Shown here piece after piece: positions 8,331 through 16,632 of a DNA stretch of 64,000 nucleotides (positions within the stretch are counted from its first letter, which is position 1; every line of letters begins with the position of its first letter). The position numbers and the translations under genes were made by a program. Source of the stretch: Planctomycetota bacterium (GTDB lineage: Bacteria > Planctomycetota > PUPC01 > DSUN01). The stretch spans positions 1 through 64,000 of the forward strand of contig DAOOIT010000011.1 in NCBI GenBank assembly GCA_035384565.1, in the 5' to 3' direction. The notes beneath the pieces are model-generated. The model searched no databases and had not been told where the DNA came from. It saw only the letters and a list, made by a program, of their open reading frames with translations.

Positions 8331-8909
8331 TCATTCCTCCTGGTCTTCGCCCACGCGGTCGTGGTCGTCGGCGTAACGGAGGATGTCGTCCTCGGACGAG
8401 GGGTTGAGCGGGTCGTCGTGGTGCCAGAACTCGGCGATGACGCCCCAATGGAGGGCGGGGGCCGCCGCGCGATGGAGCTGGCCGCTGCGGATGCGGATGA
8501 CCTCGCCGGGCCGCACCTCGAGGTCGTGGAGGCTCTCCTCGTTGTCGCCGAAGACGATGAGGACGGGGCCCTCGATGACGCGCCAGAGCTCGCTGCGCCG
8601 CTCGTGGGCCTGGAGGCTGAAGCGCTTGCCGGGCTCGAGGAGCAGCAGCTTGGAGTCGAGCGGCAGCTTGCGCTGCTCGCGGAGATGGGTCTGCCAGATG
8701 TCGCCGAGCACGCGCTGCCAGTAGGGGCTGAGGCCCCGCTCCCAGTAGGCGTGGCGGAAGGCCTCGAGCGAGTCGTGCTTGAAGCGCACGAAGCCGCCCC
8801 AGGGCTTGGACCTCTTGTTCACCTCCATCACGCGCAGGCCGAAGCCACGGGCCTCGGCCTCGATGCGGTTGAAGCGTAGCTCGCGGTCCCGGCTCCAGTA
8901 ATCGTTCAT
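8331..8909 (-). CDS. cupin protein, mannose-6-phosphate isomerase-like
   Basis: The 192-residue product contains one cupin barrel of the phosphomannose-isomerase type II/sugar isomerase kind, seen at LLLEPGKRFSLQAHERRSELWRV and VRPGEVIRIRSGQLHRAAAP, where Gln, His, Glu and a later His could bind a metal. The N-terminal half is helical and includes RFKHDSLEAFRHAYWERG. It may act on a sugar or nucleotide sugar. The start at 8909 has GGAG 8 bases upstream. It is the last gene of a three-gene minus-strand operon, 16 bases after the radical SAM gene. Exact substrate unknown. Confidence 0.7.
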   Translation of the reverse strand: MNDYWSRDRELRFNRIEAEARGFGLRVMEVNKRSKPWGGFVRFKHDSLEAFRHAYWERGLSPYWQRVLGDIWQTHLREQRKLPLDSKLLLLEPGKRFSLQAHERRSELWRVIEGPVLIVFGDNEESLHDLEVRPGEVIRIRSGQLHRAAAPALHWGVIAEFWHHDDPLNPSSEDDILRYADDHDRVGEDQEE

Positions 8910-8925
8910 CGCGGGCTCCTCTGCC

Positions 8926-9858
8926 TCAGGGCGGGGGGATGCGGTACTGTGCGGCGCCGCCGACGAGGACGCGCTCGGTGCGGGCATCGCGGCACAACTC
9001 CTCGAGCAGCGTGGCGACCAGGGAGGGGTTGAGCCCCAGGCTCGTGGCCAGCTCGGCCGCGCCGCACGGGCGGCGGGCGAGGGTGGCCAGGATGCGCTCG
9101 CGCGCGTCGTCGGCCTCGGCGCGATGCCGGCGGTGCGCGTAGCGGCCGATGATCTCCACCGGCGCCAGCCCCTCGAGGATGGCGGCCAGTTCCTTCAGGC
9201 GCTCCTCGGGCACGGCTTCGGCCCAGCTCTCGGCGGGCGCGCGCACCACGGTGTTGAGCTGCACCTTGTCAATCCGGGCGCCTTCGAGCGCGCGCACGAT
9301 CGCCCGAGCCTCGTCGGGCGTGTCGTTGACGCCGGCCACCGCCATCACCTCGAGCCACACCTGGCCGGTGAACCCGAGCGTGAAGTCGCGGAGGCCGCGG
9401 GCCACGTCGGCCACGCTCAGCCCGCCGCACGGGCGGTTCACCCGCTGGAAGGCCTCCGGCGTGGCCGCATCGAGCGAAGGGATCACGAGGTCGGCCTCGG
9501 CCAGGTCGGCCTGCACGGCGGGGCGGCCCAGCAGCGAGCCGTTGGTGAGCACTGCGACGGGCACGCGGCTGAAGCCCTTGATCGCGTGGATGACTCGCCC
9601 GAGATCGACGCTCAGCGTCGGCTCGCCCGAGCCCGACAGCGTCACGTAGTCCACGGCCACGCCGGAGTCGAGAACCTGGCGCACCTCGGCCACCACATCG
9701 TCGGGCGGCACGAAGCGCCGGCGCTCAGCCGTCTTCTCGGTGGTGCGCCCGAGCTGGCAGTAGATGCAGTCGAACGTGCAGGCCTTGAACGCCAGGAGGT
9801 CCACGCCCAGCGAGTTGCCCAGGCGCCGCGAGGGGACGGGGCCGAAGACGTACTTCAT
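8926..9858 (-). CDS. radical SAM protein (COG0731 Fe-S oxidoreductase type)
   Basis: The 310-residue enzyme carries the radical SAM cluster motif Cys27-X3-Cys31-X2-Cys34 in ACTFDCIYCQLG, preceded by FGPVPSRRLGNSLGVD, a hallmark of the COG0731 group. SGSGEPTL corresponds to the GGE-type SAM-binding motif. The last 60 residues look like a winged-helix or wHTH domain (ARRPCGAAELATSLGLNPSL). Members are often annotated as wyosine-type or unknown-function radical SAM enzymes. Translation is coupled to the preceding acetyltransferase through a 4-base overlap at 9855-9858. The true reaction is unknown. Confidence 0.8.
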   Translation of the reverse strand: MKYVFGPVPSRRLGNSLGVDLLAFKACTFDCIYCQLGRTTEKTAERRRFVPPDDVVAEVRQVLDSGVAVDYVTLSGSGEPTLSVDLGRVIHAIKGFSRVPVAVLTNGSLLGRPAVQADLAEADLVIPSLDAATPEAFQRVNRPCGGLSVADVARGLRDFTLGFTGQVWLEVMAVAGVNDTPDEARAIVRALEGARIDKVQLNTVVRAPAESWAEAVPEERLKELAAILEGLAPVEIIGRYAHRRHRAEADDARERILATLARRPCGAAELATSLGLNPSLVATLLEELCRDARTERVLVGGAAQYRIPPP

Positions 9859-10361
9859 GGCGGGCCGCCGGCTCCGGGGGCGCCTGGCTCGCAGGGGTGG
9901 GGCGCGCGGCGCAGGTCCACCGCCAGGGCCACCTCGTCGCAATTGGGGAAGCGGTGGCAGCGCACACAGTCGGACCAGACCTTGTGGGGCAGGGTCTCCT
10001 TGGCCACCTCGGCCATGCCCATCTTGCGGAAGAAGCCTGGGACGAAGGTGAGCGCGAACAGGCGCGTGACGCCCAGGGCGGGGGCCTCCTCGACGCAGGC
10101 CTGGTACAGCGCCCGCCCGATCCCGTGGCGCTGGCGGTCCTCGCGCACGGCCAGCGAGCGAATCTCGGCCAGGCTCTCCCACACGACATGCAGGGCGCAG
10201 CAGCCGAGGACCTCGCCGTTCTCCTCGCAGACCCAGAAGTCGCGGAGGCGTTCGTAGACCATGCCCAGCGACAGGGCGAGCATCGCCTCCTTGCGCGCGT
10301 AGTAATTCACCAGGGCGTGGATGGCGGGCGCGTCATCCACTCGTGCCTTCCGGACCGCCAT
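9855..10361 (-). CDS. GNAT acetyltransferase, N-acetylglutamate synthase-like
   Basis: The 168-residue protein is a single GNAT domain. The acetyl-CoA loop is visible as VREDRQRHGIGRALYQACVEEA, and the C-terminal part LTFVPGFFRKMG followed by KVWSDCVRCHRFPNCDEVAL is typical of the short ArgA-like (COG1246) acetyltransferases of arginine biosynthesis. Whether it acetylates glutamate cannot be decided here, since no other arginine gene is nearby. The start at 10361 lies about 25 bases downstream of the predicted transcription start of the promoter at 10393-10420. It is the first gene of the operon. Confidence 0.8.
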   Translation of the reverse strand: MAVRKARVDDAPAIHALVNYYARKEAMLALSLGMVYERLRDFWVCEENGEVLGCCALHVVWESLAEIRSLAVREDRQRHGIGRALYQACVEEAPALGVTRLFALTFVPGFFRKMGMAEVAKETLPHKVWSDCVRCHRFPNCDEVALAVDLRRAPHPCEPGAPGAGGPP

Positions 10362-10392
10362 GCGTGTCTCCTCGGGCTGACGCCGCCAGCAC

Positions 10393-10420
10393 ATTGTACC
10401 GTTTGGGCGCGGGGCGTCAA
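10393..10420 (-). promoter_or_regulatory. promoter of the acetyltransferase operon
   Basis: Read on the minus strand: TTGACG (10420-10415), 16 bp, TACAAT (10398-10393). Confidence 0.65.
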
Positions 10421-10447
10421 GCGCGGAACGGGCACAGGGTTCACTCC

Positions 10448-10869
10448 GGGTGTGGGCCGGAAATGTAGGCGGGGTGATTCTCTCTGGAGCCTGAAGGACT
10501 CGCATGGGATAGCCCAGGGCCACGCCCTGATCTTCGCCCACATGCCAGGGCCTCGTAGCCCGCGAACGCGGGCGACCGGGCCGTAGCCCAGGGCGACCGA
10601 AGGGAGCCCTGGGACCGGGCGTCCCCGCCTGTCCAAGCCCCCGAAGGGGGCGCTTCACGCCTTGAATCGCCCCACTTCGGGGGCTCCCCTGTGGGGCCGC
10701 CTCTCCCCAGGGCTCCCTTCGGTCGCCCTGGGCTACGGCTCAAACGCCCCCGTCGGGGGCTAAGCCCCAGCCCCCGGAAAATGTGGGCAAAGATGCGGGT
10801 GTTGCCCTGGGCTATCCCATTTCGCTCCTTCGGAGCTCCCGCAGACACCGACAATTCCGGCCCACACCC
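10448..10869. mobile_element. inverted-repeat (MITE-like) element with 9-bp target duplication, 422 bp
   Basis: The ends are GGGTGTGGGCCGGAAATG at the left and the complement of GGGTGTGGGCCGGAATTG at the right. The exact 9-base sequence GTTCACTCC lies immediately outside both ends (10439-10447 and 10870-10878), a target-site duplication. Inside are several nested hairpins (for example a CCCCGAAGGGGG type and a CCCAGGGC/GCCCTGGG type). No transposase is present, so it would have to be moved in trans. Confidence 0.8.
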
Positions 10870-10887
10870 GTTCACTCCACTTTCCTC

Positions 10888-10915
10888 TTGCAAACATCGC
10901 GTCCCGTGGCATAAT
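10888..10915 (+). promoter_or_regulatory. promoter of the 27-residue peptide gene
   Basis: TTGCAA (10888-10893), 16 bp, CATAAT (10910-10915), 60 bp before the start codon. Confidence 0.55.
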
Positions 10916-10974
10916 GGAGGCGGGGGGAGACGCACAGGGTGGGGCAGGTCCGCCCGCTACCAGGAGGAACGAGC

Positions 10975-11058
10975 ATGTGCAAGACGTGCGGTTGCAGTGC
11001 CCCGAAGAAGGCCGCTCCCAAGAAGAAGGCCGCGCCGAAGAAAGGCAAAGGCAAGTAG
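10975..11058 (+). CDS. 27-residue Cys/Lys-rich peptide
   Basis: ATG at 10975 opens MCKTCGCSAPKKAAPKKK and ends in KKGKGK before TAG. AGGAGG lies 7 bases upstream and a promoter-like pair at 10888-10915. The N-terminal C-X2-C-X-C motif resembles the metal-binding MC-TCGC start of nickel chaperones such as HypB and of small metal-binding peptides. The rest is a basic Pro/Ala/Lys tail like histone-type or nucleic-acid-binding tails. It may bind a metal, nucleic acid or both. It is too short for most gene callers. Inference only; translation is supported by the ribosome site. Confidence 0.6.
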   Translation: MCKTCGCSAPKKAAPKKKAAPKKGKGK

Positions 11059-11099
11059 CTGGCCGCCGCTCACACGATGCTGGCTGCCGGGTTCAACCG

Positions 11100-11180
11100 C
11101 CGCGCCGCAGGGGGATCCCTTTGCGGCGCGGGGTCGTTAAGCCCCGTCGCCGCGCGCCAGGGGGGCTGTCGCGCGGCGAC
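11100..11180. terminator. two hairpins between converging genes
   Basis: A 10-bp stem (11100-11109 with 11122-11131) is followed by an exact 11-bp stem, GTCGCCGCGCG (11146-11156) with CGCGCGGCGAC (11170-11180). They lie between the peptide gene and the converging HEAT-repeat gene and could serve both as terminators, though neither has a clear T run. Confidence 0.45.
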
Positions 11181-11209
11181 GGCGGCATCGAACGGCATCA
11201 GGCGTTCGG

Positions 11210-13267
11210 CTATTTGAGCTGGTTGATCAGGTTCTTCGCGTCGTTGACCAGGCGCTTGTCCTTGGACGTCTGGAGCACCTTCTCGAGGGCGGCCTTGGAG
11301 GCCTCCTTGTCGGCCTTGCCGGCGGCCTTGGCCACCTCGACGACGGCCACGCACGCCTCGTTGGCCAGCGCCGCGTCATCGAGGCAGGCGGCGGCCATCT
11401 TGAGGGCCTCGATGTGCTTGACCTCGCGCAGGCCGCCGAGAACGAGGCGCTTCTCGTCCGGCCGCGTGGCCAGGGCCATGGCCTCCTTGTACATTGCGAG
11501 GTTCTCTTCGGGCTTGCGCGAGTTGGGCAAACCCACCAGGCGCACGTAGTCGCGCAGGGCGATGATCTTCAGGTTGTCCTTGGGCGCCGACTTGGCCAGC
11601 TCGAGCAGGTCGGGCAGGGCGGCGGCGTCGGGCCAGCTCGCCAGGGCGCGGATGGCCGCCTCCTGGATCGCGGCGTCGGCGTCCTTCAGCGCGGCGCGGA
11701 CGGCGGCCAGGGCCTTGCCGCCGCCGAGGCGGCCGGCGACGCGCAGGATCGCGCACTTCGCATCGGTGCCGGCCTGGCCGAGCGCGGCCAGGAGGGGCTC
11801 GACGCGGGCCTCGGCGTCCTTGCCCTTGCTGAGGACGGTGAACGCGGTGCGCTCGGCGGCCGCGCGCTCGTTGGGGGTCTTGGCGTCCACGAGCAGTTTC
11901 ACGATGGCCGCGCTCTGCTTCTCGTCGGCGAGGGCCTCGAGGGCCTTGAGGGCCTCGATGCGCACGCCCTCGTCGGCATCGGCGGCGGCTTTGAGCACGG
12001 CGGGCAGAGCGGCGGCGCTGCGGCGGACGCCCAGCGTGCGGATGATGGCCGAGCGGGTGGGCACGTCGGCGCCGTCGAGCAGCTTGAGCAGCGCCTCATC
12101 GGCGCCCTTGACGCCCAGGCGGGCGAGGCTTTCGCCGGCGGGCCCCTTGTCGGTGTCGGGCCCGGCGGCGGCCGTCTTGACGAGCATGGCCACGTCCTCG
12201 GCCGTGCCCACGGCGGCCAGGCCGCGGAGCGCGGCGGCGCGCACGGCGGCGTCCTCGCTCTTCACGCCCCAGAGCATCGCGTCGCGGGCGCCGGGGTCGC
12301 CGCTGTCGGCGAGGGCGGCGATGACGAGGGCCTGCACGGGCGGCTTGAGCTTGGGCAGCAGCTCGACGAAGGCCTTGGCCACGGCGCCGCCCTTCATGTC
12401 GCGCACGAAGCTGGTGGCGATGGCCTGCATCTCGGGGTCGTCGCCCATCAGGGCGGCGGTGATGAGCGGCAGGGCCTTGGCCGTGTCGGCGATCACCAGG
12501 CCGCGGAGGGCGGCGATGCGGACGTTCTTCGGCTCCTTGGCGTCGGTCATCTCGGTGTAGATGGCGGCGGCCTCGGCGGCCTTGCCGTCGGCGACCAGCT
12601 TGTCGGCGCAGCGCAGGTAAGCGTTGGCGAAGGCCAGCTTGGCCGCGTCGGCGGCCTTGCCGCGCGCAGCCGCCACGGCCTTGGTGGCGTCGGCGCTGGC
12701 GATCTTGCCCAGCGCGGTGGCCGCGGCGCTGGCCACGGCGGGGTCGGCGTCGCCCAGGAACTTTGCCACGGCGGCCACGGAGTCCGCATCGCGGCGCTCG
12801 CCGATGGTGTTCAGCACGCCGATGAGGAGTTTCTCCTTGAGCGAACCGAGCGCGTCGCGGAGGGCGGCGGCAGCTTCGGGGCCGGGCACGCGCTCGAGGA
12901 TGGTGCGCCCGGAGTGCGACAGGTCGGCATCGGGCAGCAGCTTGGCGGCCACGGCCACGACCTCGGGCCCGCCGATGATGCTGAGCTGCTGGCACAGGAA
13001 GCGCTTGGCGTCGGTGGTGGTCTGTGCCCCGCTGAGGGCGGCGGCCAGCTTGGCCACGATGGCCTTGCGCGCCTCGGCGTTGCCGAAGGTCGCGCGAATC
13101 TGGCCTTCCAGGTCGAGCAGCGCCTTGCGGCTGTCGCCATACTTGTAGGCCACGACTTCCTTCAGGCAGTCCTCTACGTTGGCGGCTGGGGCCGCCTCTC
13201 CTGCGAGGGCCACGCCCCACAGGCCGACGAGGCCCATCAACGCCGCGCCCAGTGTCCACCGCCTCAT
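11210..13267 (-). CDS. secreted HEAT-repeat protein
   Basis: The 685-residue product has a signal peptide (MRRWTLGAALMGLVGLWG, cleavage near ALAGEA) and then almost entirely Ala-rich HEAT/PBS-lyase-type helical repeats, recurring about every 30-40 residues with patterns such as ADEGVRIEALKALEALAD and DAAIQEAAIRALASWPD. Such repeats form protein-binding solenoids. The N-terminal NVEDCLKEVVAYKYGDSRKA closely matches the second HEAT protein at 37866-40361 (ELETCLAKVPAFKYGESRAA), so the two are paralogues. Here the protein ends within the repeats and lacks the F5/8 domain. The start at 13267 has GGAG 6 bases away; the upstream ATG at 13273 abuts it. Function unknown, probably periplasmic. Confidence 0.85.
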   Translation of the reverse strand: MRRWTLGAALMGLVGLWGVALAGEAAPAANVEDCLKEVVAYKYGDSRKALLDLEGQIRATFGNAEARKAIVAKLAAALSGAQTTTDAKRFLCQQLSIIGGPEVVAVAAKLLPDADLSHSGRTILERVPGPEAAAALRDALGSLKEKLLIGVLNTIGERRDADSVAAVAKFLGDADPAVASAAATALGKIASADATKAVAAARGKAADAAKLAFANAYLRCADKLVADGKAAEAAAIYTEMTDAKEPKNVRIAALRGLVIADTAKALPLITAALMGDDPEMQAIATSFVRDMKGGAVAKAFVELLPKLKPPVQALVIAALADSGDPGARDAMLWGVKSEDAAVRAAALRGLAAVGTAEDVAMLVKTAAAGPDTDKGPAGESLARLGVKGADEALLKLLDGADVPTRSAIIRTLGVRRSAAALPAVLKAAADADEGVRIEALKALEALADEKQSAAIVKLLVDAKTPNERAAAERTAFTVLSKGKDAEARVEPLLAALGQAGTDAKCAILRVAGRLGGGKALAAVRAALKDADAAIQEAAIRALASWPDAAALPDLLELAKSAPKDNLKIIALRDYVRLVGLPNSRKPEENLAMYKEAMALATRPDEKRLVLGGLREVKHIEALKMAAACLDDAALANEACVAVVEVAKAAGKADKEASKAALEKVLQTSKDKRLVNDAKNLINQLK

Positions 13268-13393
13268 GTCCATCTCCTTTCCCGTTAGCCGGGTGGTGCC
13301 AAGTGTTTCAACCGGCGCGCAAAGGTTCTAGCGCAAGCGGCCCTCCGTTGCAAGTCGCGTCCCCTGCAAGTCCGCGCGGGAGCCGCTGGCCGC

Positions 13394-13462
13394 GTTCGTA
13401 GTGCGGCCTTCAGGCCGTATCTTGGAGAGCCGAGGATACGGGCTGAAGCCCCCACTACGAAC
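13394..13462. repeat. palindromic repeat abutting a stop codon
   Basis: GTTCGTAGTG (13394-13403) pairs with CACTACGAAC (13453-13462), with further inner pairing of the TTCAGGCCGTATC arm with GATACGGGCTGAAG. It ends exactly next to the DUF6807 stop at 13463. It may act as a terminator. Confidence 0.65.
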
Positions 13463-14422
13463 TCACTTCAACGCCGCGAAGTCTCTCCATTCCTTCTCCA
13501 GCGTCTCCTTGTCGCCACGGCCGGGGTGAATCAGCACGCGGTAGAACAGCGTGAGCGACTGCCCGGCGGGGATTGTGTGCGCCTTGTCGAAGAGGAAGGC
13601 GGGGCTACAGTAGCCGAACGTGCCGCTCATGATGACGAACCACGGCGTCGGGTGGCGGGGATTCGACGGGTGGTCGAACATCGCCACGCCCGCCGCCTTC
13701 TTCGTCGCCTTGTCCACAAGGCCGCTGGCGTCGGGCACCATGCCGCTGAAGTCGAGCCAGCGGGCCTTCTGCCCGTGTCCCTCGAGGTTCTTGCGCCCTT
13801 CGCTGTCGAGCGCCTGGTACTCCGTCATCTCCTTCACGGCGCGGAACGACAGCCCCGCGTAGCCGCCCCAGTCGGGGCCGCCGTCGGCCTTCGTCGGCGT
13901 GCGGTCGAGCACGGCATCCTCGGCTCCCGCCGTCCAGGTCATCCGCCAGTCCATGCGATAGCAGCCGTCCTTGTCGGGCGTCGTTACGGTGATTTCGCGG
14001 CGCTCCTTGAGCACGGCCGGCTTGTCGGGTGGATGGTAGTCGAGGAGGATGACGATCTTCGTGGTGCCGTCCTTCCCTTCGTCGAACTTCACGTCCATGA
14101 TGTCGCTCAGGCCTTGCGACTTGCCGGCCTTATCTTCCTCCCAGTAGTTGAGCTTGTTGATGAACTTCCACGAGAACCACAGCGCCCGGTGCCAGATGTG
14201 GTCGCCGGGCCGCAGCCACGTCAGCACCGTCCCGTCCGCCAGGCACAGGGGATGAAAATACGGCTTCCCCTCCGCCTTCGTGAAGTTCAGCGTCCACAGC
14301 GTCTTGCCGTCAAGCACGCAAGAGAGCGACTTGCCTTCCTCGTGCTTGAGCGTGCTCCCTGCCCAGGCCGTGTGCATCAGCGTTGCCCCCATCGCCGCGA
14401 TTGCGAGCCGCCCGGGATTCAT
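13463..14422 (-). CDS. secreted DUF6807 (PmoA-like) protein
   Basis: The 319-residue product starts with a signal peptide (MNPGRLAIAAMGATLMHTAW) followed by a beta-rich domain matching the DUF6807/'methane oxygenase PmoA' annotation group that is common in planctomycetes. Recognisable stretches are YFHPLCLADGTVLTW, RPGDHIWHRALWFSWKFIN and FDHPSNPRHPTPWFV. The PmoA name is historical and does not mean methane oxidation; these proteins usually sit in carbohydrate-utilisation loci. The start at 14422 has GGAGG 7 bases upstream. It is divergent from the Gfo/Idh/MocA oxidoreductase gene, a common pairing. Confidence 0.8.
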   Translation of the reverse strand: MNPGRLAIAAMGATLMHTAWAGSTLKHEEGKSLSCVLDGKTLWTLNFTKAEGKPYFHPLCLADGTVLTWLRPGDHIWHRALWFSWKFINKLNYWEEDKAGKSQGLSDIMDVKFDEGKDGTTKIVILLDYHPPDKPAVLKERREITVTTPDKDGCYRMDWRMTWTAGAEDAVLDRTPTKADGGPDWGGYAGLSFRAVKEMTEYQALDSEGRKNLEGHGQKARWLDFSGMVPDASGLVDKATKKAAGVAMFDHPSNPRHPTPWFVIMSGTFGYCSPAFLFDKAHTIPAGQSLTLFYRVLIHPGRGDKETLEKEWRDFAALK

Positions 14423-14524
14423 CGGCACCCTCCGTTCGTCAGCAAGGGATTCCTCCTCACCGCCCGCGCGCCCCACTCTAGCCATCCGCCGCGGCGAATG
14501 CAAGTGGCCATTGGCTCGGGCCGG

Positions 14525-14553
14525 TTGAAAAGTGCGGCGGTACATGCCAGAAT
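14525..14553 (+). promoter_or_regulatory. promoter of the oxidoreductase gene
   Basis: TTGAAA (14525-14530), 17 bp, CAGAAT (14548-14553). The same CAGAAT -10 box is used at 21832. Confidence 0.55.
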
Positions 14554-14645
14554 AGTGCCTGCGTCGAGCCCTGTAGCGACAAGTCGAGGGGCCGAGGAGG
14601 ACCGCAAGCAGGACGCTTGGGACTACCCGAGTTTGGAGAATGCGA

Positions 14646-15920
14646 ATGAAGCGGAACGGCGGGACGAGTCGGCGGAGGTTTCTGGGGCAGGTTTCGGCTC
14701 TCGTGGGCGCGCCGCTGGTGGTGCCAGCGTCGTCGCTCGGGGCCGAGGCAGCCGCCCCGCCGAGCGACCGGATCACGATGGGCTTCATCGGCATCGGCAT
14801 GCAGGCCCGCGGCCACCTGGGCGGCATGCTCGCCCGCCGCGACGTGCAGGTGCTCGCCGTGTGCGACTGCGACCAGTTCCGCCGCGAGGACGCCGCCAAG
14901 AAGGTCAATGACCGCTATGGGAACAACGCCTGCGGCTGCTACAAGGACTTCCGCGACCTGGCCGCCCGCCGCGACATTGACGCCGTGCTCATGGCCCCGC
15001 CCGACCACTGGCATGCGCTGATGACCATCCGCTGCGCCGAGGCGGGCAAGGACGTCTACTGCGAAAAGCCCCTTTCGCTCACCATCCGCGACGCGCGGGC
15101 GATGGCCCACGCCATCCGCCGCTACGGGCGCGTGTTCCAGACGGGCTCCCAGCAGCGCTCGGGCCGCGAGTTCCGCTTCGCCTGCGAAATGGTCCGCAGC
15201 GGCCGCATCGGCAAGGTCGAGCGGGTCATCGTCAACGTCGGCGGCCCCTCGCGCGAGTGCGATCTGCCGGCCCAGCCCGTGCCCGAGGGACTCGACTGGG
15301 ACCTGTGGCTCGGCCCCGCTCCCTGGCGGCCCTATCATTCGACCATCTGCCCGGGCAACCCCTACAATCACTTCCCCGCCTGGCGGAGCTACCGCGACTA
15401 CTCGGGCGGCGGCATGACCGACTGGGGCGCCCACCACTTCGACATCGCCCAATGGGGCCTCGGGATGGACGAGAGCGGCCCGGTCGAGGTCCACCCGCCC
15501 GACGGCAAGGAGTACAAGCAGCTCACCTACAAGTACGCCAATGGCGTGGTGATGACCCACGGCGGCGGGGGCCGGATGGGCGTGAACTTCTACGGCACCC
15601 AGGGCGCGGTGTTCGTGGACCGCGGCAAGCTGGAGACCGACCCGCCCGGCCTCAAAGACACGCCCACCGCCGCCCACGAGGTGCACCTCTACAACAGCCC
15701 GGGCCACCACGAGGACTGGCTGCGCTGCATCCGCAACCGCCAGAAGCCGATCTGCGACATCGAGGTCGGCGTGCGCACCATCACCGTCTGCCACCTCGGC
15801 AACATCGCCTACTGGCTCAACCGCCCGCTGAAGTGGGACCCTGCGAAGGAGGAGATCGTGGGCGACCCCGAGGCCGCCCGCTGGCTCGACCGCGCACGGC
15901 GCGAGCCGTGGACGCTGTGA
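14646..15920 (+). CDS. Tat-exported Gfo/Idh/MocA family oxidoreductase
   Basis: The 424-residue protein has a twin-arginine signal (TSRRRFLGQVSALVGAPLVV), an N-terminal Rossmann domain with GFIGIGMQARGH for NAD(P) binding, the EKPL motif (DVYCEKPLSLT) and the C-terminal alpha/beta domain with GGGMTDWGAHHFDIAQW typical of secreted Gfo/Idh/MocA proteins in planctomycetes. These enzymes oxidise or epimerise sugars; here it would work in the periplasm with a tightly bound cofactor. ATG 14646 has GGAG 7 bases upstream; the ATG at 14640 is too close to it. The ABC transporter gene follows after 13 bases. Confidence 0.9.
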   Translation: MKRNGGTSRRRFLGQVSALVGAPLVVPASSLGAEAAAPPSDRITMGFIGIGMQARGHLGGMLARRDVQVLAVCDCDQFRREDAAKKVNDRYGNNACGCYKDFRDLAARRDIDAVLMAPPDHWHALMTIRCAEAGKDVYCEKPLSLTIRDARAMAHAIRRYGRVFQTGSQQRSGREFRFACEMVRSGRIGKVERVIVNVGGPSRECDLPAQPVPEGLDWDLWLGPAPWRPYHSTICPGNPYNHFPAWRSYRDYSGGGMTDWGAHHFDIAQWGLGMDESGPVEVHPPDGKEYKQLTYKYANGVVMTHGGGGRMGVNFYGTQGAVFVDRGKLETDPPGLKDTPTAAHEVHLYNSPGHHEDWLRCIRNRQKPICDIEVGVRTITVCHLGNIAYWLNRPLKWDPAKEEIVGDPEAARWLDRARREPWTL

Positions 15921-15933
15921 GCAGAGGGACCTC

Positions 15934-16632
15934 ATGGGCGGCGCCTCGGCAACCCCGGCAATCGAGTTCCAGGGCGTGAGCCGCTGGTACGGCGACGGGC
16001 GGGTGAAGGCGCTCGACAACATCTCCCTCACCCTCGCGCGGGGCGAGTGCCTGGCCGTCGTGGGGCCGAGCGGCAGCGGCAAGTCCACCCTCCTCCACCT
16101 GCTGTGCGGGCTGGACCGCCCGACGAGCGGGCGCGTGCTCTTCGAGGGCCGCGCGCCGGCCTCGGTGGGCGAGTGGGCGCGCCTGCGGGCGGCGCGCATC
16201 GGCTTCGTGTTCCAGGCGGCCAACCTGCTGCCCACGCTCACCGCGGCCGAGAACGTCGAGGTGCCCATGTTCGGCCAGGGCCGGGGCCGCCGCGAGCGCG
16301 AGCGCCGGGCGAGCGAACTCCTCGAACGTGTGGGCCTGGCCGACCGCGCCGCGCATCGCCCTGCCGAACTCTCGGGCGGCGAGCGCCAGCGCGTGGCCCT
16401 GGCCCGCAGCCTGGCCAACGGCCCCGACGTGCTCCTGGCCGACGAGCCGACGGGCAATCTCGATTCGGTATCGGCGGCAGCGGTGCTCGATCTGCTGCTC
16501 GGCCTGCACGCCCAGCACGGCATGACGCTGGTGATCGTGACCCACAACCCCGAGGTCGCCGCGCGGGCCGCACGGGTGGTGCATCTGTTCGACGGCCGAA
16601 TCGCCACCGACTGGGGGGGAGGCTCGCCATGA
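15934..16632 (+). CDS. ABC transporter ATP-binding protein (LolD/MacB type)
   Basis: The 232-residue ATPase shows Walker A GPSGSGKST, signature LSGGERQRVALARSL, Walker B VLLADEPTGNLD and a switch His in VIVTHNPEV. The ADEPTGNLD form and size are those of LolD/MacB/FtsE-type subunits that drive FtsX-like permeases in mechanotransmission, such as lipoprotein release or efflux. Its stop overlaps the permease start in ATGA at 16629-16632, so the two proteins are made together. It lies 13 bases after the oxidoreductase gene. Confidence 0.92.
   Translation: MGGASATPAIEFQGVSRWYGDGRVKALDNISLTLARGECLAVVGPSGSGKSTLLHLLCGLDRPTSGRVLFEGRAPASVGEWARLRAARIGFVFQAANLLPTLTAAENVEVPMFGQGRGRRERERRASELLERVGLADRAAHRPAELSGGERQRVALARSLANGPDVLLADEPTGNLDSVSAAAVLDLLLGLHAQHGMTLVIVTHNPEVAARAARVVHLFDGRIATDWGGGSP

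Noticed and set aside
13463..14422. Subunit of methane monooxygenase from the 'PmoA' label
   Set aside because: The protein is a soluble exported beta-rich DUF6807 protein without the membrane helices or copper ligands of particulate methane monooxygenase.
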